Origin: Candidatus Zixiibacteriota bacterium | GTDB lineage: Bacteria > Zixibacteria > MSB-5A5 > GN15 > PGXB01 | Direction of reading: 5' to 3' | Length of the DNA stretch: 64,000 nucleotides | Assembly: GCA_016933955.1 (NCBI GenBank) | Contig: JAFGTT010000019.1 | Span: 124,001 to 188,000, forward strand | Shown: piece by piece, positions 36,048-44,711 of the stretch | Layout of the letters: the number at the start of each line of letters is the position of its first letter | Numbering within the stretch: the first letter of the stretch is position 1 | The notes under the pieces: model-generated | What the model was told of the DNA's origin: nothing | What the model saw: only the letters and a program-made list of their open reading frames with translations | The model's database searches: none | Translations under genes and position numbers: made by a program

Positions 36048-37433
36048 ATGATGATATTTGGAAAATTCAAGGAGTTATTCTTTGTCGGGATCGGTGGTTC
36101 GGGAATGTCCGGTATCGCCGAAATCCTCCATAACCTGGGATATAAAATCAGCGGATCCGATATTTATCCCAGCGAAGTGACCGAGCATCTTCAAAAACTC
36201 GGGATCACCGTTTATGATCGACACCAGGCCGCCAATATCGGAACTGCCAATGTAGTGGTTATATCATCGGCTGTCAAAGAGACCAATCCCGAGGTTGTCG
36301 AGGCCCGGGAAAAAGGCGTTCCGGTTATTAAGCGGGCAGAGATGCTGGGAGAATTGATGCGCCTGAAATATTCGATCGGTATTTCCGGAACTCATGGTAA
36401 AACCACGACCACTTCAATGGTGGGGAAAATCATGGCCGATGCCGAGTTCGATCCGACTGTTATTGTCGGGGGAATTGTGGCCGGCAAAGGTTCCGGGGCA
36501 TCGCTCGGGGCGGGTGATTATCTCGTGGCCGAGGCCGATGAATTCGACCGCTCGTTTTTATCCATGTTTCCTACCATGGCGGTGATTACTAATATTGAGC
36601 CCGATCATCTCGATTGTTACGATGGAATGGATGATCTGGAGCAGGCTTTTTTGACCTATATGAATCGTGTCCCGTTTTACGGACAGGTACTTTATAATGC
36701 CGATGATCCGATTTTGCTTAAACTCCGTAATCGCATCACCCGGGCCTCAGTCAGTTTCGGTCTGTTGCCGGGCGCCGATTACCAGGCCGCCGCTATAACG
36801 CATCGCGAGGGCGGTGTGACATTCGAAGTCATCAGAAAAGGAGATCGACTGGGCCGTATTATTCTGGGTGTTCCGGGCGAGCATAACGTCCGCAATGCTT
36901 TGACGGCGACCGCGGTGGCGATGGAACTTGAAGTTCCCTTCAATACCATCGCGGCCTCATTACAGGAATTCCGCGGGGTCGGGCGACGTTTCGATATTAA
37001 AAAGACCGTGCAGAATATCATGGTGGTCGATGATTATGCGCATCATCCCACTGAAATTAAAGCTACCATCAGGACTGCCCGGACTTCATATAATCGACGG
37101 ATAATTGCCATCTTTCAGCCCCACCTGTTCAGCCGTACCCAGCTGTTTTACCGGGAATTCGCGGAAGCCCTGGCCGAGGCGGATATCTGTTTGCTGACGG
37201 ATATATATCCAGCCCGCGAAGAACCAATTGAGGGAGTGACCTCGGAAATGATATCGCGCTACGCCTCGACCAACGGGGTCGAGAATATCTGGTATATCGG
37301 TCCTCTGGAAAATGCCGTGGAGCAGGTTTTGCAGGTGGTTCGACCCGGTGATATGGTCATCACCATCGGGGCCGGCAGTATTACCCGGATAAACGGGCAG
37401 ATTGTGAAGGAACTGGAACATGCCTCATTTTAG
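36048..37433 (+). CDS. murC: UDP-MurNAc:L-alanine ligase
   Basis: 461 residues. FFVGIGGSGMSGIAEIL, P-loop ISGTHGKTTTTSMV, AEADEFDRSFL, ITNIEPDHLDCYDG, and DDYAHHPTEIKAT identify MurC. Two starts are possible: ATG 36048/36051 after AAGGAG, which places the FVGIGG box at the family distance, or TTG 36006 overlapping the murG stop with GGGAG before it. Directly followed by ftsQ; murB and ddl, which commonly stand between them, are absent. Confidence 0.95.
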   Translation: MMIFGKFKELFFVGIGGSGMSGIAEILHNLGYKISGSDIYPSEVTEHLQKLGITVYDRHQAANIGTANVVVISSAVKETNPEVVEAREKGVPVIKRAEMLGELMRLKYSIGISGTHGKTTTTSMVGKIMADAEFDPTVIVGGIVAGKGSGASLGAGDYLVAEADEFDRSFLSMFPTMAVITNIEPDHLDCYDGMDDLEQAFLTYMNRVPFYGQVLYNADDPILLKLRNRITRASVSFGLLPGADYQAAAITHREGGVTFEVIRKGDRLGRIILGVPGEHNVRNALTATAVAMELEVPFNTIAASLQEFRGVGRRFDIKKTVQNIMVVDDYAHHPTEIKATIRTARTSYNRRIIAIFQPHLFSRTQLFYREFAEALAEADICLLTDIYPAREEPIEGVTSEMISRYASTNGVENIWYIGPLENAVEQVLQVVRPGDMVITIGAGSITRINGQIVKELEHASF

Positions 37434-38163
37434 CCTGAGGAAAAAATATATAATCATGCTGGCTGTCAGTTTGGTTTTGGGGACTACCATAATTGTGGCA
37501 CGTTATACCGGTGTTTTCCGGTTAAAATCAATCGCAATTGAACCGCAGAGCCTGATGGCCAAATGCCCCTCGATCAAGCAATCGATGGGACAGAATTTGT
37601 TTGGTGCGGCGCTTGATAAAGTGGCCGATGATTTGCTTAATTATGGTAATGTTCTCCGGGTCGATATCGATTTTGATTTTCCCGACGCCCTGAGTATCAG
37701 GGTCAATGATATCCGGCCGCTGGCCCTGGTGCTGGACGGCGACGGGCGCTATGTATATCGGATGGATGAACGGGGATGCCTGCTTCCCGGCGACAGCACT
37801 ATCGAACGATATGAATTCCCTATTATAACCGGTCTTCAAAGATGCAAATTGTATTCCCGGCCGGCTGATGATCGGATGCACCTTGTAGTTGAGCAACTCA
37901 ATCGCCTTAAAAAAGACTGCTTTAATTTTTACCTGGCCATTTCGAATATCGATATGTCCGATCAGGATATTATTTCAATATATCTCGATGGCCTGGCTTT
38001 CCCGGTTGAGACCTATGCCGGATCGCTCTACGGCAGTATTATAAATTTGAAAACGTTTTTACTCGATTTCAATCCCGACCTGAGCGGTATTAAAAGGCTG
38101 GATATGAAATCGGAGGGATTGATTATAGCGGCAGGCGGAAAATGTCAGAAAACAGGATACTAA
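37420..38163 (+). CDS. ftsQ: Cell division protein FtsQ
   Basis: 247 residues: short cytoplasmic tail, one membrane segment (IIMLAVSLVLGTTIIVARY), a short POTRA-like region and the FtsQ/DivIB beta domain (RVDIDFDFPDALSIRVNDIRP, then CLLPGDS and FPIITGL). It links early and late division proteins in the periplasm. It overlaps murC by 14 bases and ftsA by 22. Confidence 0.88.
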   Translation: MPHFSLRKKYIIMLAVSLVLGTTIIVARYTGVFRLKSIAIEPQSLMAKCPSIKQSMGQNLFGAALDKVADDLLNYGNVLRVDIDFDFPDALSIRVNDIRPLALVLDGDGRYVYRMDERGCLLPGDSTIERYEFPIITGLQRCKLYSRPADDRMHLVVEQLNRLKKDCFNFYLAISNIDMSDQDIISIYLDGLAFPVETYAGSLYGSIINLKTFLLDFNPDLSGIKRLDMKSEGLIIAAGGKCQKTGY

Positions 38164-39365
38164 CCGGAATCGATATAGGGACTACCAACCTGCGGGCCAT
38201 GATCACCGAAGTCGGTGAAGACAGTGTCCCATCATTTCTTGGCTATGGTTCAGTCCGTGCCGAGGGACTCCGCCGGGGTGTGGTAGTGAATATGGAAAAA
38301 ACCGTCCGGGCGATTTCGAAGGCGGTGGAGCAAGCCGAAATCGATGCCGAAGAACATATCGAAACAGCTGTGGCCGGAATCGCCGGGGATCATATTCGAT
38401 CGATTAACAGCCACGGTGTAATCGCGGTTTCCCGTTCGGACAATGAAATCGGCGAACGGGATGTTAAAAAGGCTATCGAAGCGGCCAGTGCCATTGCCAT
38501 CCCAGCCGACAGGGAAATAATCCATGTTCTGCCTCAGGAATATACCATCGACGAGCAATCCGGAATTAAAAATCCGGTCGGGATGACCGGTGTCAGAATG
38601 GAGGTGGAGGTTCATATCGTGACAGCCGCGGCCACCTCGGCCAAAAATATCTACCGTTCCCTGGAACGTTGTGAAATAAACATCGAGCATCTGGTCCTTC
38701 AATCGCTGGCGGCATCATACGCCGGGATTACGGCCAATGAGGAAGATATGGGAGTGGTCCTGGTCGATATCGGCGGTGATTTGACCGATGTGGCGGTGTT
38801 TTATGACGGCTCTATAAGGCATACCGGAGTGGTGCCCCTGGGCGGCAGGAATGTCACCAATGATATCGCCATCGGTCTGCGGACCACGGTCGATCAGGCG
38901 GAAAAACTCAAAATCAAATACGGTTCGGCGCTGACCTCGCTGGTTGATGCCGACGAAATGATGGAAGTTATGGCGGCCATGGGCCATAAATCACGTTCGA
39001 TTTCGCGTAATGTCCTGGCTTCGATTATCGAGCCCCGGATGGAGGAAATTCTATCCCTGGTGGCCCGGGAAATCAAAAAAGCCAACCCTCCCGAAGCACT
39101 GGCGGCCGGGATTATTCTCAGTGGCGGCGGGGCGATGCTTCCAGGGGTGGTCGAATTGGCCGAACAGATTCTGGATATGCCGGTCAAACCGAGTATTCCT
39201 TCCGGAATCAAGGATTTACCGGATGATATGAAAACACCTGAATTCGCCACCATTATCGGCTTGGTCAATTTCGGATATAAACACGGACCTGGTCAAGAAG
39301 TCAAAAAGGGCGGCCTGCGGGGATTGTTCAGCAAACTCGAGAAATGGATGTCTAATAATTTTTAA
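38142..39365 (+). CDS. ftsA: Cell division protein FtsA
   Basis: 407-residue actin-fold protein that anchors FtsZ to the membrane. ATP-binding motifs: GIDIGTTNLRAMI at the start, VLVDIGGDLTDVAVF, and ILSGGGAMLPGV. The 1C domain lies near residues 85-165. The C-terminal helix GLRGLFSKLEKWMSNNF is amphipathic and fits the membrane-targeting sequence. Start lies inside ftsQ. Confidence 0.96.
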   Translation: MSENRILTGIDIGTTNLRAMITEVGEDSVPSFLGYGSVRAEGLRRGVVVNMEKTVRAISKAVEQAEIDAEEHIETAVAGIAGDHIRSINSHGVIAVSRSDNEIGERDVKKAIEAASAIAIPADREIIHVLPQEYTIDEQSGIKNPVGMTGVRMEVEVHIVTAAATSAKNIYRSLERCEINIEHLVLQSLAASYAGITANEEDMGVVLVDIGGDLTDVAVFYDGSIRHTGVVPLGGRNVTNDIAIGLRTTVDQAEKLKIKYGSALTSLVDADEMMEVMAAMGHKSRSISRNVLASIIEPRMEEILSLVAREIKKANPPEALAAGIILSGGGAMLPGVVELAEQILDMPVKPSIPSGIKDLPDDMKTPEFATIIGLVNFGYKHGPGQEVKKGGLRGLFSKLEKWMSNNF

Positions 39366-39386
39366 TATATCATGGAGGAATTGATT

Positions 39387-40556
39387 ATGAACGACGGGAA
39401 CATGAGGATTGATTTCGCCGATGATCTTGACAATGTTGCCAATATCAAGGTTGTCGGGGTCGGCGGGGCCGGCGGTAATGCTGTCAATCGGATGATCGAT
39501 GCCGGTCTTCGGGGGGTGGAATTTATAGCCATCAATACTGATGCTCAGGTTCTGGAAACCAATCGGGCCGGGAAAAAGGTTCAGATCGGGAAGAAACTGA
39601 CCAAAGGCCTTGGGGCCGGTGCGAATCCCGATATCGGCCGCAAGGCGGTCGAGGAAGATATGGATGAAATCGGGGCCCTGATCGAGGGAGCCGATATGGT
39701 TTTCATCACGGCCGGAATGGGCGGCGGGACAGGAACCGGAGCGGCCCCGATTGTAGCCGAAATTGCCCGTCAGAAAGGCGCCCTGACAGTCGGGATTGTC
39801 ACCAAGCCGTTCAATTTCGAGGGTAACAAACGGATGCAGAAGGCCGAAAGCGGTTTAAAAGAGCTTAAGAATAAATCCGATTCCTTGATTATTATTCCCA
39901 ACGAACGCCTGCTGGCCATCGTGGATAAATCAACCAGACTAACCGACGCTTTCGCCTATGCCGATGAGGTCCTGCACCAGGCCACCAAGGGGATTTCCGA
40001 TTTAATCGGTACCCCCGGGCTGGTTAACTGCGACTTTGCCGATGTCAAGACGGTGATGATGGAACGGGGCGATGCCCTGATGGGAACCGGGACCGGAAGC
40101 GGCGAAGATCGGGCCGAGACGGCCGCCCGGGCGGCTATTTCCTCGCCATTGCTGGAAGATATTTCAATCTCGGGGGCCAAGGGAGTCCTGGTCAATATTA
40201 CCGGTGGTGAAGATATGTCGTTGCACGATGTCAATGAAGCCACGACAATCATCAACCAAGCGTCCGGGACTGATGCCAATATTATCTTCGGGGCGGTGAT
40301 CGACCCGGTGCTGAACGATCAAATTCGGGTAACGGTGATTGCGACCGGTTTTGGTTCCCATGCCGATACCGAGCCACATGAGGAAAAGGAAGAGACAATG
40401 GTCCGGGCCGAACCGGGCAAGGTTATGTCTCTCTTTCCCGATCAGCCGAATTATGCAGTCAGGAAAGTGGCCGGCGGTAACGGCCGAGGCCGAACACCAG
40501 CCTTTCAGAGCGAGAATACCAAGATTCCGGCTTATATTCGAAGAATTGACGATTGA
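39387..40556 (+). CDS. ftsZ: Cell division GTPase FtsZ
   Basis: 389 residues. N-terminal [15 protein letters not shown], tubulin signature [23 protein letters not shown] and the T7-loop region [11 protein letters not shown] are all present. A variable linker leads to a conserved C-terminal peptide ([10 protein letters not shown]), which in other bacteria binds FtsA. Start at ATG 39387, with GGAGGA seven bases upstream; the track-length alternative ATG 39372 has no ribosome site. Last gene of the dcw cluster. Confidence 0.97.
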   Translation: MNDGNMRIDFADDLDNVANIKVVGVGGAGGNAVNRMIDAGLRGVEFIAINTDAQVLETNRAGKKVQIGKKLTKGLGAGANPDIGRKAVEEDMDEIGALIEGADMVFITAGMGGGTGTGAAPIVAEIARQKGALTVGIVTKPFNFEGNKRMQKAESGLKELKNKSDSLIIIPNERLLAIVDKSTRLTDAFAYADEVLHQATKGISDLIGTPGLVNCDFADVKTVMMERGDALMGTGTGSGEDRAETAARAAISSPLLEDISISGAKGVLVNITGGEDMSLHDVNEATTIINQASGTDANIIFGAVIDPVLNDQIRVTVIATGFGSHADTEPHEEKEETMVRAEPGKVMSLFPDQPNYAVRKVAGGNGRGRTPAFQSENTKIPAYIRRIDD

Positions 40557-40591
40557 GTATAATTTCTTCACTCGGTTCCTCCACAGCGGAT

Positions 40592-40616
40592 CGCCGACCT
40601 GAAAATCAGGTCGGCG
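40592..40616. terminator. Hairpin after ftsZ, without T-tract
   Basis: Perfect 11-bp inverted repeat CGCCGACCTGA / TCAGGTCGGCG with an AAA loop, 36 bases after the ftsZ stop. No T-run follows, so it may be an incomplete terminator, an mRNA-end stabiliser or a protein site. Confidence 0.45.
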
Positions 40617-40723
40617 GTCTGCATAGCCTTCAGACTATGGGATAAGCACCATATTTTTCAAGTCAACAATCGACCACCATATTCTATCTAATTGTGATAT
40701 AATCACTTAACATCATAAAATAA

Positions 40724-40739
40724 TGGTATGCCTTTTGCT
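40724..40739 (+). promoter_or_regulatory. Sigma-54 promoter of the flagellin-like gene
   Basis: TGGTATG-N4-TTGCT. The GG (-24, 40725-40726) and GC (-12, 40737-40738) are exactly ten bases apart, as sigma-54 requires, and TTGCT fits the -12 consensus. It lies 45 bases before the ATG. An NtrC-type activator gene is present at 54.4 kb. Confidence 0.6.
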
Positions 40740-40783
40740 CGAACTTTCTCGGTATTTTGTGAACAGTTTATCAGGAGGTATCC

Positions 40784-41557
40784 ATGACCCTGACGCTCAA
40801 TCATAAAGTCCAGGTCAATTCGATAATACGGAATATTGGATTGTCTCAGGCAAATCTTTCAAAAATCATGGAGAAACTGGCTTCAGGCCAGAGAATAAAC
40901 TCGGCCGCCGATGATCCTGCCGGGCTGGTAATTTCCGAGCAGATGCGTTCGCGAATCGCTTCGCTTAACCAGGAAATCGAAAACACTTCACTGGCCGTCA
41001 ATAAATATCAAACGGCCTCATCAACCGCTCTTCAACTTCGTGGAATTTTGACAGAATTGAATTCCCTGACTGTGGCGGCCGCCAATACTGCCGTCAACAG
41101 CGAAGAGATGACCGCCGTGTATCAGGGGGAGGCCAATCGGTTGGTGGAATCTTACAATCATATTGTCGAGACGGCCTCTTTTGGAAATTCGAAATTGCTT
41201 GATGGATCGGAGGGTTCGATTACAGCCGTTGCCGAACTGGGGCAACTTGATCTGTCGGATGCGACCTCGGTCGAGCAGACGCTGGCGACCATCGAGAGTA
41301 ACGTGTCGCGGCTTGATCTTCAGATTGCGGACATGGGAGCCGCCCAGAAAAACGATCTGGAAAGCCGGCTGGCCAATCTCAGGATTGAGGCTGAGAATCT
41401 GACTGCGGCCGAGTCGCAGATAAGGGATACCGATTATACCGCCGAATATTCCAACTTCATCCTTGGCCAGATGCAACTCAAAGCCTCGATTGCCCTTCTG
41501 GCGCACAGTCATATTTCATCGCAGATGGTTCTATCTTTAATCAAGAGCGGAGATTAA
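40784..41557 (+). CDS. Short flagellin-like protein
   Basis: 257 residues made only of the conserved flagellin ends. The N-terminal D0/D1 region has LSKIMEKLASGQRINSAADD, PAGLVISEQMRSRI and FGNSKLLDG; the C-terminal D1/D0 region has AESQIRDTDYTAEYSNFIL and ends MVLSLIKSGD. The variable D2/D3 domains are missing. AGGAGGT stands five bases before the ATG. No other flagellar gene is in the window, and the gene sits alone between ftsZ and rpmB behind a sigma-54 promoter, ended by a terminator. A true filament subunit with genes elsewhere, or a non-motility filament or secreted protein, are both possible. Confidence 0.88.
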   Translation: MTLTLNHKVQVNSIIRNIGLSQANLSKIMEKLASGQRINSAADDPAGLVISEQMRSRIASLNQEIENTSLAVNKYQTASSTALQLRGILTELNSLTVAAANTAVNSEEMTAVYQGEANRLVESYNHIVETASFGNSKLLDGSEGSITAVAELGQLDLSDATSVEQTLATIESNVSRLDLQIADMGAAQKNDLESRLANLRIEAENLTAAESQIRDTDYTAEYSNFILGQMQLKASIALLAHSHISSQMVLSLIKSGD

Positions 41558-41605
41558 AATTTTAACTCATCCCGGTAGTGCCATTGCAGAAAATTATAGA
41601 ATAAA

Positions 41606-41631
41606 AAAACCGCCTGACCTGAGGCGGTTTT
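41606..41631. terminator. Bidirectional intrinsic terminator
   Basis: AAAACCGCCT / AGGCGGTTTT stem with a six-base loop, A-run on the left and T on the right, between the converging flagellin-like and rpmB genes. Confidence 0.85.
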
Positions 41632-41659
41632 AATAGTCGTGATACTATTCGGCAGATTT

Positions 41660-41899
41660 TCAAGCCGAGGTTTCTTTGCCCGTTGCGGCCGGACGCGGCC
41701 GTTTGAAACTGGTGACCTTCTGTACCTTGCCGGCTTTTAAGCACGAAGTGCATACCCGGATTTTCCTGACGGTTCCATCCATATTGGCCCGGACTGTTTG
41801 AAGGTTCGGATTCCAGCGCCGACGGGACAGGTTATGGGCATGGGATATCGAGTTTCCGAATACCGGTTTCTTTCCGCATATTTCACATACTTTCGCCAT
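41660..41899 (-). CDS. rpmB: 50S ribosomal protein L28
   Basis: 79 residues. MAKVCEICGKKPVFGNSISH, then NLSRRRWNPNLQ and VRKIRVCTSCLK. The two C-x-x-C pairs make this the zinc-binding form of L28; zinc-containing paralogues are often replaced under zinc limitation in other bacteria. AGGAGATG lies just before the ATG at 41899; upstream in-frame codons (to 41950) lack a ribosome site. Monocistronic, in reverse orientation to its neighbours. Confidence 0.95.
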   Translation of the reverse strand: MAKVCEICGKKPVFGNSISHAHNLSRRRWNPNLQTVRANMDGTVRKIRVCTSCLKAGKVQKVTSFKRPRPAATGKETSA

Positions 41900-41929
41900 T
41901 TTTCCATCTCCTAAAAAGCAAGAAACCCT

Positions 41930-41957
41930 ATAATAAACAAAATACCCCAAAAAGCAA
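41930..41957 (-). promoter_or_regulatory. Possible rpmB promoter
   Basis: Minus strand: TTGCTT (41957-41952), 16 bases, TATTAT (41935-41930), about 30 bases before the ATG. Confidence 0.4.
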
Positions 41958-42034
41958 GCGGATATTTGAGTCCGTTTTGTTTTTTTTCGGCATTTTGGCC
42001 TTTTGGGTCCACCGGGATCGCTTTTTTACTTTAC

Positions 42035-42063
42035 TTGACTCCCTCTTTCAAAACAATTATCAT
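42035..42063 (+). promoter_or_regulatory. Sigma-70 promoter of the serS-led gene run
   Basis: TTGACT (42035-42040, five of six), 17-base spacer, TATCAT (42058-42063, five of six), about 70 bases before the serS ATG. It may drive the long co-directional run that follows. Confidence 0.65.
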
Positions 42064-42136
42064 TCTAAATTGTATTAACAATATATCCGGAGAGATGATG
42101 GCCGGGCCGTCCCGGATGGCATAGATTGAGGTATAT

Positions 42137-43411
42137 ATGCTTGATTTGAAAACGATTAGAGAGAATCCCGAGTTGGTCAAGTCGGCTGTCCTTAATAAAA
42201 ATGAAACGGCTGATATCGATAAAATCCTGGAATTAGACGAAAAAAGAAGGGCTGTCATAAGTGAAGTAGAACGGCTCAAGGCTTTGAGAAACAGGGTTTC
42301 GGAAAATATCGCCGAGAAGAAAAAAAATAAGGAAAACGCCGACAATGATATTGCTGAGATGAAAGAAGTCGGACAGAAAATAGCCGAACTTGATACCGAT
42401 CTTCGCTCGATCATGGACGCCCTCAATTATCACCTGCTCCGGGTACCCAACCTGCCTCATCCCGATGTCCCGGTGGGACCGAACGAGGAGAGTAATGTCA
42501 CAGTTCGCGAATGGGGCAAGATTCCGCAGTTTGATTTCGAACCATTGCCGCATTGGGAACTGGGTGAAAAATTCGATATTATCGATTTACCCGCGGCCGC
42601 TAAGATCAGTGGTTCGGGCTATTTTGTCCTGAAGGGAATCGGTGCCCGCCTGCATCGCGCCCTTATTTCCTTTATGCTGGATACCCATACGGCCGATGGA
42701 TACACCGAGATATATGCTCCCTACATTGCCAATGAAATGGCCATGACCGGCACAGGTCAGCTTCCCAAGCTGGCCGAGGATATGTATCAGCTCAAGGATG
42801 AGAATTTTTATCTGATTCCCACGGGTGAAGTCCCGGTGACCAATCTTCACCGCGAGGAGATTCTCGCCTATGACCGGCTACCGCTTTATTATGTGACTCA
42901 TACACCCTGTTTTCGGCGTGAAGCCGGGGCCGCCGGGAAAGATACCCGGGGGACACTGCGGGTCCACCAGTTCGATAAGGTCGAGCTGGTAAAAATTGTC
43001 CGTCCGGAGACATCCTATGCCGAACACGAGAACCTGGTAGCCCAGGCGGAGAAAATACTTAGGGCTCTTAATCTGCCCTACCGGGTCAGGCTTCTGGCCA
43101 CCGGGGATCTTTCATTCGCGGCCGCCAAATGTTATGATCTGGAAATCTGGTCAGCCGGGGTGAACAAATACCTGGAGATATCGTCGGTGTCCAATTTCGA
43201 AGATTTCCAGGCCCGGCGGATGAATACCCGCTTCCGTGATGAGGATAAAAAAGTCCGTTTTGTCCATACTCTCAACGGTTCGGGAGTGGCCCTGGCCCGG
43301 TTGATTCCGGCTATTCTCGAGAACAATCAAACCGATTACGGGACTATTATGATACCCGAAATCATCAGACCTTACATGAGCGGACGGGCAGAAATAACCG
43401 GACGTGAATAA
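42137..43411 (+). CDS. serS: Serine-tRNA ligase
   Basis: 424 residues, class II synthetase. The N-terminal coiled-coil arm that holds the tRNA(Ser) long arm spans about residues 25-105. Catalytic motifs: LIPTGEVPVTNLHREEIL, motif 2 CFRREAGAAGKDTRG, LRVHQFDKVE, and motif 3 NGSGVALARLIPAILEN. The next gene starts inside its last codons (GTGAATAA), so the signalling genes behind it are probably co-translated. Confidence 0.97.
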   Translation: MLDLKTIRENPELVKSAVLNKNETADIDKILELDEKRRAVISEVERLKALRNRVSENIAEKKKNKENADNDIAEMKEVGQKIAELDTDLRSIMDALNYHLLRVPNLPHPDVPVGPNEESNVTVREWGKIPQFDFEPLPHWELGEKFDIIDLPAAAKISGSGYFVLKGIGARLHRALISFMLDTHTADGYTEIYAPYIANEMAMTGTGQLPKLAEDMYQLKDENFYLIPTGEVPVTNLHREEILAYDRLPLYYVTHTPCFRREAGAAGKDTRGTLRVHQFDKVELVKIVRPETSYAEHENLVAQAEKILRALNLPYRVRLLATGDLSFAAAKCYDLEIWSAGVNKYLEISSVSNFEDFQARRMNTRFRDEDKKVRFVHTLNGSGVALARLIPAILENNQTDYGTIMIPEIIRPYMSGRAEITGRE

Positions 43412-44672
43412 CCTTATTAACAACCGGCTGTCAATCGGCTGGACCACGGTCTTTAAGCTGTTCCTGCTGATCGGGATCGTTTTGATCTCGGTTGTTTTTA
43501 TCTGGTATACCCTGGATGTAATCGGCCAGTTGAAAGATGAGGCGGAGCGCAATGCCACCTCCTATGTCAAACTTTGGCAACTGGCGGCCAGTGAGAATTC
43601 ATCGGGAAGTGAGGTCCAGATCATATTCGAGGAAGTCATCAAAAAGGCCAATTTCCCGGTCATTATCGCCGATACCGAGGGGAATCCCGTATTCTGGCGT
43701 AATGTTGATGGTGTGGTCGATAACGACCCATCGCCGGAAGCCCATCGGAAGATCAGGGAACTGGCCCGGCGGATGGGGGAGGACAAAGGCGCCATTCCGC
43801 TCAAGTTCGGCGAACAAACCATCTCATATTTTTATTATGGTGATTCGCGGGTTATTCGGCAGTTGCAATGGATGCCGTTCGTGGAAATCGGTTTGGTGGG
43901 AGCGTTTATCCTGGTCGGTTTTATCGGATTCCAGAATATCCGCCGATCCGAAGAACGTCATATCTGGGTTGGTATGGCCAAGGAAACGGCGCATCAACTG
44001 GGGACCCCGATTTCCTCACTGATGGGATGGCTGGAAATACTTTCTCAGAAAGGGGCATCAGACAAAAAGGATTCCGGAATTTTGCGCGAGGATATGTTAC
44101 GGCAAATGAAAACCGATATCGATCGCCTGCAACAGATTGCCAATCGTTTCGGCAAGATCGGGGCTCGACCCGAACTGGTCGAAAGTAATCTGGGTGAATT
44201 GATCGAAAACACCGTAGCTTATTTCAGACGTCGATTACCTTTCAATGGCCAGGGAGTCGATATTATCTACAATCGCAGCCAGGAGACATTGCCTTCATTG
44301 AACGTCAATCAGGAATTGATTGCCTGGGTGATTGAAAATCTGATTAAAAACTCGCTTCAGGTGGTCGATCCCCAAAAAGGAATTATCGAACTAACCGCGT
44401 TTCTTTCGAGGGATTCCAGGTTTATTATAATCGAGGTAATCGACAATGGTAAAGGCATTCCGGTCGGAATGGCTCGGAAAATTTTCAGACCCGGTTTCAC
44501 CACCAAGAAGCGTGGTTGGGGGCTGGGTTTAACCCTGGCCCGACGGATAATCGAGGAATATCACCGGGGACGGATTTCGTTGATTAAATCGCGTCCGGGA
44601 GAAACTATTTTTCAGATAATCTTGCCGGTTAAAGGCACTGATCGGGTCAAACGTTTTGGCCAATATATGTAA
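43404..44672 (+). CDS. Membrane sensor histidine kinase (PorY-like by context)
   Basis: 422 residues. First membrane segment at about 16-37, a periplasmic region of about 115 residues, second segment near 155-178, then HisKA with the phospho-accepting His in KETAHQLGTPISSLMGWLE and HATPase with NLIKNSLQV (N box), DNGKGIP (G1) and RGWGLGLTLARRI (G2). No HAMP domain is obvious. Its GTG start overlaps serS, and the PorX-type regulator follows after 39 bases, so it is the likely cognate kinase, the role PorY has in Porphyromonas. The partnership is inferred from adjacency. Confidence 0.85.
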   Translation: MNNLINNRLSIGWTTVFKLFLLIGIVLISVVFIWYTLDVIGQLKDEAERNATSYVKLWQLAASENSSGSEVQIIFEEVIKKANFPVIIADTEGNPVFWRNVDGVVDNDPSPEAHRKIRELARRMGEDKGAIPLKFGEQTISYFYYGDSRVIRQLQWMPFVEIGLVGAFILVGFIGFQNIRRSEERHIWVGMAKETAHQLGTPISSLMGWLEILSQKGASDKKDSGILREDMLRQMKTDIDRLQQIANRFGKIGARPELVESNLGELIENTVAYFRRRLPFNGQGVDIIYNRSQETLPSLNVNQELIAWVIENLIKNSLQVVDPQKGIIELTAFLSRDSRFIIIEVIDNGKGIPVGMARKIFRPGFTTKKRGWGLGLTLARRIIEEYHRGRISLIKSRPGETIFQIILPVKGTDRVKRFGQYM

Positions 44673-44711
44673 CATATATGGCTCCACGGAGTCAAGTAAG
44701 GGAAACTATTG

